A DNA stretch of 64,000 nt from Marinomonas transparens (GTDB lineage: Bacteria; Pseudomonadota; Gammaproteobacteria; Pseudomonadales; Marinomonadaceae): assembly GCF_016463975.1 (NCBI RefSeq), contig NZ_JAEMNX010000022.1:19526-83525 (forward strand). Direction: 5' to 3'. Under the pieces are notes generated by a model. That model saw only the letters and a program-made list of their open reading frames with translations, had not been told where the DNA came from and searched no databases. The position numbers were made by a program, and so were the translations under genes. Shown here piece by piece: positions 60,072 through 64,000 of the stretch (its first letter is position 1; each line of letters opens with the position of its first letter).

Positions 60072-60194
60072 AAAGAAAAGCATATTCCCGTTAAATAAAG
60101 ACACTTATCGACAAAATCAACGACATAGTCGAAAAATGACATAAAATTGTCATACAAACCGATTACATTAACGAACAGCGAAATTAGGAGATAA

Positions 60195-61187
<993 letters not shown>

Positions 61188-61356
61188 GAACGAGCCATTG
61201 ACTCTCTCAACTATATGCAAACTAAGCAAATAGGCTAAGAGAAACAGTGACCTGCAGGCTGTGTTAAGATAATTTATTCGTTATATGCCTACTTTAATTG
61301 AGAAGGACAGTAACATATAGATACCACACTCATGGTAAGACGGTATTTGGGAGTTT

Positions 61357-63588
61357 ATGAAACACATGTCTGAACAGCCTGTAAGCGAGATTGAAAAAAA
61401 GGAACTTAACGTGGCTCAATTAAACGGAGCCGATGCTGAAGAACTTGTTCTAGAACCTATTCCTGAGCAACCACAAGACGCGAAGAAAATTGCCATTGAA
61501 GAGCGTCTGCCAGAAGAAATAGACCTAGCAGACCCCGAGCTTTATTTTAATCGCGAGCTCAGTCACTTGCAGTTCAATGCACGCGTCCTTGAACAAGCAA
61601 TGGATGAAAATCACCCTATTTTAAATCGTCTCTTATTTCTCTGTATTTTCAGTTCAAACATGGACGAATTCTTTGAAATCCGAGTTGCAGGGTTAAAGAG
61701 TCAACTAGAATACAGCCGTGAGAAAAACGGCCCCGATGGCATGCACCCTAAAAAAGTGCTCTCTCTTATCAGTGAACAAGCGCATAAGTTAGTACGCCGC
61801 CAATACAAAATACTCAATGACATTATTTTTCCAAAACTTTTCGATGAAGGCGTGAAGTTTATTCGTCGTTCAGAATGGAGTGAAAAACAATCCGCTTGGG
61901 TAAAACGTTACTTCAGGGATAACGTGCTGCCAGTCATTAGTCCAGTTGGTTTAGACCCTACTCACCCTTTTCCTAGATTAGCGAATAAGACATTTAACTT
62001 CGTAGTCGATCTCGAAGGTCGAGATGCTTTTGGCCGTGAAAATGGACTTGCTATTGTACCAGCACCAAGCTCCCTACCTCGTTTGGTCAAACTACCTGAT
62101 GAAGTATGTGAAGGAGGAGATAACCTTGTCTTCTTATCATCCATCATTCACGCCCACGCTGATCAACTGTTTCCCGGCATGACTGTAAAAGGTTGTTTTC
62201 AATTCCGTTTAACACGAAACGCTGACCTAGAAGTAGATTCCGATGATATTGGTGTCGACCTAGCAGGTGCGCTACGTACCGAGCTACAAAGCCGTCATTA
62301 CGGCAGCTCTGTACGCCTAGAAATCGCGGAAAACTGCCCTACCCATATCATCGACTCTTTGTTGAAACAATTCGACCTTGAACAACAGGATTTATACCGC
62401 ACCAACGGCCCTGTAAACCTAAGTCGTTTAATGGCCGTATTAGAACTAATTGATCGCTCAGACCTAATGTATTCACCATTTTCTCCAGGACTACCAAGAA
62501 AACTGGCCAGCTCAGGAACAATATTTGAAGCAATTAGGCAAAAAGATTACCTCTTGATGCATCCTTTTGAGAGCTTCTCACCCGTCGTAGATTTCCTAAG
62601 CGAAGCGGCAAAAGACCCGAAAGTAGTTGCGATACGCCAAACACTTTATCGAACGGGGTCACGCTCCCCTATCGCCAACGCATTAGTCGAAGCCGCTCGT
62701 AACGGTAAAGAAGTCACCGTTGTTATTGAATTACGAGCACGATTTGATGAAGCAGAAAATCTAGCGCTAGCAAGCCGTTTGCAGGACGCTGGTGCAATTG
62801 TGGTATACGGTGTTGTACGTCACAAAACCCATGCGAAAATGATCATCATCGTACGTAGGGAAGACACAGAGTTAACTCGCTACGTTCATCTAGGCACAGG
62901 TAACTACCATGCAGGTAATGCACGCCTTTATACCGACTACAGCTTCTTAACAGCAGATAAAGAAATTGGTGATGATGTACATCGTGTATTCCAACAACTG
63001 ACAGGCATGAGTAAAGAACTTAAAGTGAAAAAGCTTCTGCATGCTCCTTTCACATTGCGAGATCGTCTACTCGATATGATTGCCAAGGAAGCCGAAAACG
63101 CACGCAACGGAGATCCTGCACGCATCATTATAAAGGTGAATTCTTTAACTGAGCAGAGATTAGTACAAGCGCTTTACAAGGCTTCCCAAGCCGGAGTGAA
63201 GATAGACCTAATCATTCGTGGTATCTGTACTCTACGACCAGGCATAAAAGGTGTCTCGTCAAATATTCGAGTGCGCAGCATCATCGGTCGCTTCTTAGAG
63301 CATACAAGGGTGTATTACTTTTATAACAACCGTAACCCAAAAGTCTACCTGTCCAGTGCAGACGGCATGGATCGCAACCTAAATAATAGAATCGAAGTGG
63401 CATTCCCGATACAAGATTACAAATTGGCTCGTCGAGTGAAACGAGAACTAGAGTATTATCTAACCGACAATACACAAAGTTGGCTGCTTCAAAGCGATGG
63501 ATCCTATCAACTATCTAAACCAAGAAAAAATGAATACAGAAGTGCCCAACGCTTCTTACTCGGAGAACTTGCAAACACGAATAGATAG
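61357..63588 (+). CDS. ppk: Polyphosphate kinase 1
   Basis: Ppk1 makes polyphosphate from ATP. The 743 residues are a little longer than E. coli (688), due to an acidic, disordered N-terminus of about 60 residues (GADAEELVLEPIPEQPQDAK). The family start DPELYFNRELSHLQFNARVLEQA is split at about 67-89. The catalytic histidine region IVVYGVVRHKTHAKMIIIVRRE (about 489) and the second histidine HLGTGNYHAGNARLYTDYSF (about 513) are of the phospholipase-D-like domains. The GGGAG is close to the first ATG, so the second ATG (61366) is possible. Ppx is at 50 kb. Confidence 0.97.
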   Translation: MKHMSEQPVSEIEKKELNVAQLNGADAEELVLEPIPEQPQDAKKIAIEERLPEEIDLADPELYFNRELSHLQFNARVLEQAMDENHPILNRLLFLCIFSSNMDEFFEIRVAGLKSQLEYSREKNGPDGMHPKKVLSLISEQAHKLVRRQYKILNDIIFPKLFDEGVKFIRRSEWSEKQSAWVKRYFRDNVLPVISPVGLDPTHPFPRLANKTFNFVVDLEGRDAFGRENGLAIVPAPSSLPRLVKLPDEVCEGGDNLVFLSSIIHAHADQLFPGMTVKGCFQFRLTRNADLEVDSDDIGVDLAGALRTELQSRHYGSSVRLEIAENCPTHIIDSLLKQFDLEQQDLYRTNGPVNLSRLMAVLELIDRSDLMYSPFSPGLPRKLASSGTIFEAIRQKDYLLMHPFESFSPVVDFLSEAAKDPKVVAIRQTLYRTGSRSPIANALVEAARNGKEVTVVIELRARFDEAENLALASRLQDAGAIVVYGVVRHKTHAKMIIIVRREDTELTRYVHLGTGNYHAGNARLYTDYSFLTADKEIGDDVHRVFQQLTGMSKELKVKKLLHAPFTLRDRLLDMIAKEAENARNGDPARIIIKVNSLTEQRLVQALYKASQAGVKIDLIIRGICTLRPGIKGVSSNIRVRSIIGRFLEHTRVYYFYNNRNPKVYLSSADGMDRNLNNRIEVAFPIQDYKLARRVKRELEYYLTDNTQSWLLQSDGSYQLSKPRKNEYRSAQRFLLGELANTNR

Positions 63589-63599
63589 CTGGAAGCAAA

Positions 63600-63642
63600 C
63601 GAGTATTAAAAAAACCAGTCCTGAGCTAGTTTTTTAATACTC
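63600..63642 (+). terminator. Terminator after ppk
   Basis: GAGTATTAAAAAA and TTTTTTAATACTC form a long A/T-rich stem, inner CCAG/CTAG, followed by AGCC. 12 bp past the stop. It can act on either strand. Confidence 0.65.
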
Positions 63643-64000
63643 AGCCTATTCAATTAACAACCGATTTCAAATCGAAATAAGTGGATAAGCTTCAAGATTA
63701 TTAACACAGGAATTATTTATGGAGCCTTTAGAATGATTTTGTGAATAAAAACAAGGCTTATCCCCAGATTTCCAATAACACATGATTCAATTAGTTCATT
63801 ACATACTTTCACCTACTTAGAACTAAAAGTAAAACAAACTAGGGTTAAAGAAACCTTTCAACTTTTCTGTAGACAAAAAAATCCTGATAGCATAACTATC
63901 AGAGCCTTTTTAATATTCAGTAACGACCTATAATACTACAAGACGGCCATTGGCGTTTAATTCGCGCCGACGCGTTGAGCTTGCGAAACAGGCGTAAGCG
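63643..64000. other. Right-edge region with a minus-strand terminator
   Basis: AT-rich, no complete gene. CTGATAG-CATAA-CTATCAG (63884-63902) with minus-strand T-run looks like the terminator of a gene entering from the right on the minus strand. Its last codons may lie in 63900-64000, but three frames end there and the gene cannot be identified. Confidence 0.5.

Overview
The window is a gammaproteobacterial chromosome segment, most likely from a marine Oceanospirillales-type bacterium close to Marinomonas. The evidence is the gene order (recN beside grpE-dnaK-dnaJ, fur next to bamE, smpB next to ssrA, rho followed by a fre-like gene), a Na+/H+ Mrp antiporter operon, a TAXI-type TRAP transporter paired with a sulfatase, and malate:quinone oxidoreductase. 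The genus is inferred from protein resemblance, not from a search.

Layout. 1-4.4 kb is a glycerol regulon (glpK, glpR, glpD) with two inverted-repeat operators of the GlpR type. 4.5-8 kb holds a YfcA/TSUP permease, an N-terminally extended GAPDH, a DUF3392 membrane protein and a secreted protein. 8.1-13.4 kb is a LysR-controlled TRAP transporter plus sulfatase unit. 13.6-23.6 kb is housekeeping: a uridine-kinase-like protein, dnaJ-dnaK-grpE with sigma32-like promoters, recN with a LexA-like box, fur, bamE, rnfH, ratA, an NSS transporter and smpB. ssrA (tmRNA, tag ANDENYALAA) lies at 23.72-24.08 kb.

24.08-37.44 kb is a 13.36-kb prophage integrated in the 3' end of ssrA, bounded by a perfect 26-bp direct repeat. 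It is not a tailed phage. It carries a two-tyrosine HUH replication initiator, an A32-like packaging ATPase, a PM2 P2-like (double jelly-roll) capsid protein, many tiny membrane proteins, a repeat stalk protein, a collar-domain spike and a membrane-anchored peptidoglycan hydrolase. It is therefore a corticovirus-like (PM2-type) tailless prophage. It adds an S24 repressor with a double-palindrome switch, a tyrosine integrase with candidate arm-type sites, and two unknown membrane proteins on the lysogenic strand. Just outside attR lie the probable displaced ssrA terminator and a decayed second integrase fragment, which point to repeated use of this site.

38.1-45 kb holds a Yip1-family protein and a six-gene Mrp antiporter operon (A/B fusion, C-G). 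45.1-47.2 kb is an isolated, large tubulin/FtsZ-like GTPase, and 47.9-49.5 kb is an aromatic amino acid ammonia-lyase/aminomutase-type enzyme with the unusual MIO triad Thr-Ser-Gly. 50-63.6 kb is again housekeeping: ppx, rho, fre-like, yfcL-like, mqo, a CBS-domain protein, hslO, an ABC-F protein, hemB and ppk. The left and right edges cut unidentified genes.

The most interesting items are the PM2-like prophage with its spike, switch and att architecture, the stand-alone tubulin-like protein, and the TSG-type lyase.
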